From Pseudomonadota bacterium (GTDB lineage: Bacteria; Pseudomonadota; Alphaproteobacteria; Caulobacterales; Caulobacteraceae), in assembly GCA_023416055.1 (NCBI GenBank), contig JAEZIH010000086.1, positions 1-6,181 of the forward strand: 6,181 bases of DNA, written 5' to 3'. Both the position numbers and the translations under genes were made by a program. Positions within the stretch are counted from its first letter, which is position 1, and each line of letters opens with the position of its first letter. The notes beneath the pieces were generated by a model. That model was not told the DNA's origin, made no database searches, and saw only the letters and a list, made by a program, of their open reading frames with translations. Positions 5,240-6,181 of the stretch are shown here, one piece after another.

Positions 5240-6181
5240 GTGCTTCGCCAATTCGAGCTGGTCGAGGCAGTCCGCGCCTACGATCCGACCGCCGACGAGG
5301 GTCTGCTCAACCGGGCCTACGTCTATGCGATGAAGATGCACGGCTCGCAGCTGCGGGCCTCCGGCGATCCGTACTTCGCCCATCCGATCCAGGTCGCCGG
5401 CATCCTGACCGACTACCGGCTGGACACCGCCACCATCGTCACCGCCCTGCTGCACGACGTGGTCGAAGACACCTCGGCCACCCGCGACGACATCGCCGGC
5501 ATGTTTGGCGAGGAGATCGCCCAGCTGGTCGAGGGCGTCACCAAGCTGTCGCGGCTGGAGCTTCAGGCCGAGCACACCCGGCAGGCCGAGAACCTGCGCA
5601 AATTCATCCTCGCCATCTCCAAGGACGTGCGGGTCCTGCTGGTCAAGCTGGCCGACCGTCTGCACAACATGCGGACGCTCAAATACGGCAAGCCCGAGAA
5701 GCGCGAGCGCATCAGCCGGGAAACCCTCGAGGTCTACGCCCCACTCGGACGTTCGATCGGCATCCACTCCATCGCCTCCGAGCTGGAGGAGCTGGCCTTC
5801 GAGCACCTCAACCCCACGGCCCGGACCGCCATCGAGCGCCGGCTCGAGGCGCTCAAGCTCGAACACGGCCAGGCCATCGACGGCGTCGCCCGCGAGGTCG
5901 AGCGGGTGCTGGAGGAGGCCGGCGTCCGCGCCCGCGTCTTCGGGCGCCAGAAGACCCCGTACTCGATCTGGCGCAAGCTGCAGCGCAAGTCCGTCGGCTT
6001 CTCGTCGCTGTCGGACATCTACGGTTTCCGGGTCATCGTCGAGGCCGAGGACGACTGCTACCGCGCGCTCGGCGTCATCCACCGCGCCTGGCCGATGGTG
6101 CCCGAGCGGTTCAAGGACTTCATCTCGACGCCCAAGTCGAACAACTACCGCTCCCTGCACACCACGGTCGTCGGGCCGTCC
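5240..6181 (+). CDS. spoT: Bifunctional (p)ppGpp synthetase/hydrolase (Rel/SpoT family), N-terminal part
   Basis: The enzyme makes (p)ppGpp from ATP and GDP/GTP, and also hydrolyses it, to control the stringent response. The window holds 314 codons and cuts the gene. Numbered from GTG 5240, the HD hydrolase domain shows His48 (FAHP), His72-Asp73 with Glu76-Asp77 (HDVVEDT), and Asp139 (LADRLHN). All are five less than the catalytic residues of Streptococcus Rel (53, 77, 78, 81, 82, 144), so hydrolase should be active. The synthetase domain shows YSIWRKLQRKS, DIYGFRVIV and RFKDFISTPKSNNYRSLHT. RFKD (290-293) is the RXKD signature of bifunctional enzymes, not the EXDD of RelA. The TGS and ACT domains lie beyond the edge. 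GTG 5240 is the first canonical in-frame start, with AGG six bases upstream, but the frame is open and coding-like back to CTG 5099. Confidence 0.93.
   Translation, partial: MLRQFELVEAVRAYDPTADEGLLNRAYVYAMKMHGSQLRASGDPYFAHPIQVAGILTDYRLDTATIVTALLHDVVEDTSATRDDIAGMFGEEIAQLVEGVTKLSRLELQAEHTRQAENLRKFILAISKDVRVLLVKLADRLHNMRTLKYGKPEKRERISRETLEVYAPLGRSIGIHSIASELEELAFEHLNPTARTAIERRLEALKLEHGQAIDGVAREVERVLEEAGVRARVFGRQKTPYSIWRKLQRKSVGFSSLSDIYGFRVIVEAEDDCYRALGVIHRAWPMVPERFKDFISTPKSNNYRSLHTTVVGPS

Noticed and set aside
5162..6160. Minus-strand open frame of 332 codons opposite the Rel/Spo gene
   Set aside because: It is a mirror of the strong codon bias of the Rel/Spo gene. The Val/Gly/Asp/Leu-rich product has no domain, and catalytic residues are intact on the plus strand.

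Overview
The window reads as a chromosomal housekeeping segment of a GC-rich alphaproteobacterium. The best fit is Caulobacterales (Brevundimonas, Caulobacter or Phenylobacterium type). This rests on very high GC at third codon positions, the sequence character of the proteins (SmpB, the omega subunit, a Rel/Spo enzyme with the RFKD signature), and the gene order slt | dapA-smpB | UDG-NYN | folK | rpoZ-rel/spo, which I recall as common in this class. I see no mobile element, CRISPR array, tRNA or rRNA, and no sign of recent transfer. Genus assignment is inference.

Left part (1-2082): the 5' half of a soluble lytic murein transglycosylase gene runs leftwards off the window. Divergent from it is a tight pair, dapA (lysine and diaminopimelate synthesis, feeding peptidoglycan) and smpB (tmRNA partner in ribosome rescue), whose stop and start share one base.

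Middle (2083-2925): a predicted outer-membrane lipoprotein of unknown function faces a 64-residue single-pass membrane protein. The two genes converge on a 10-base gap inside a nested inverted repeat that could terminate transcription from both sides. The small gene has an excellent Shine-Dalgarno site placed directly against a stable 5'-leader hairpin.

Right-middle (2926-4656): on the minus strand, a NYN/LabA-type PIN-like nuclease gene is coupled through a GTGA overlap to a family 5 (UDGb-type) uracil-DNA glycosylase gene. folK (HPPK, folate synthesis) starts head-to-head with the NYN gene: the two start codons share the palindrome CATG, so each gene's promoter must lie inside the other's coding sequence.

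Right (4657-6181): a good sigma-70-type promoter precedes rpoZ (RNA polymerase omega subunit), followed by a bifunctional (p)ppGpp synthetase/hydrolase that is cut by the window end after 314 codons. The two probably form one operon linking RNA polymerase to the stringent response. The real start of the Rel/Spo gene is ambiguous: a strong Shine-Dalgarno sequence points at a CTG that overlaps the rpoZ stop, while the first canonical in-frame start is a GTG 141 bases later.

Nothing here amounts to a clearly new multi-gene system. The points most worth a second look are the overlapped NYN/folK start region with its coupled glycosylase, the Rel/Spo start, and the small convergent membrane-protein locus.
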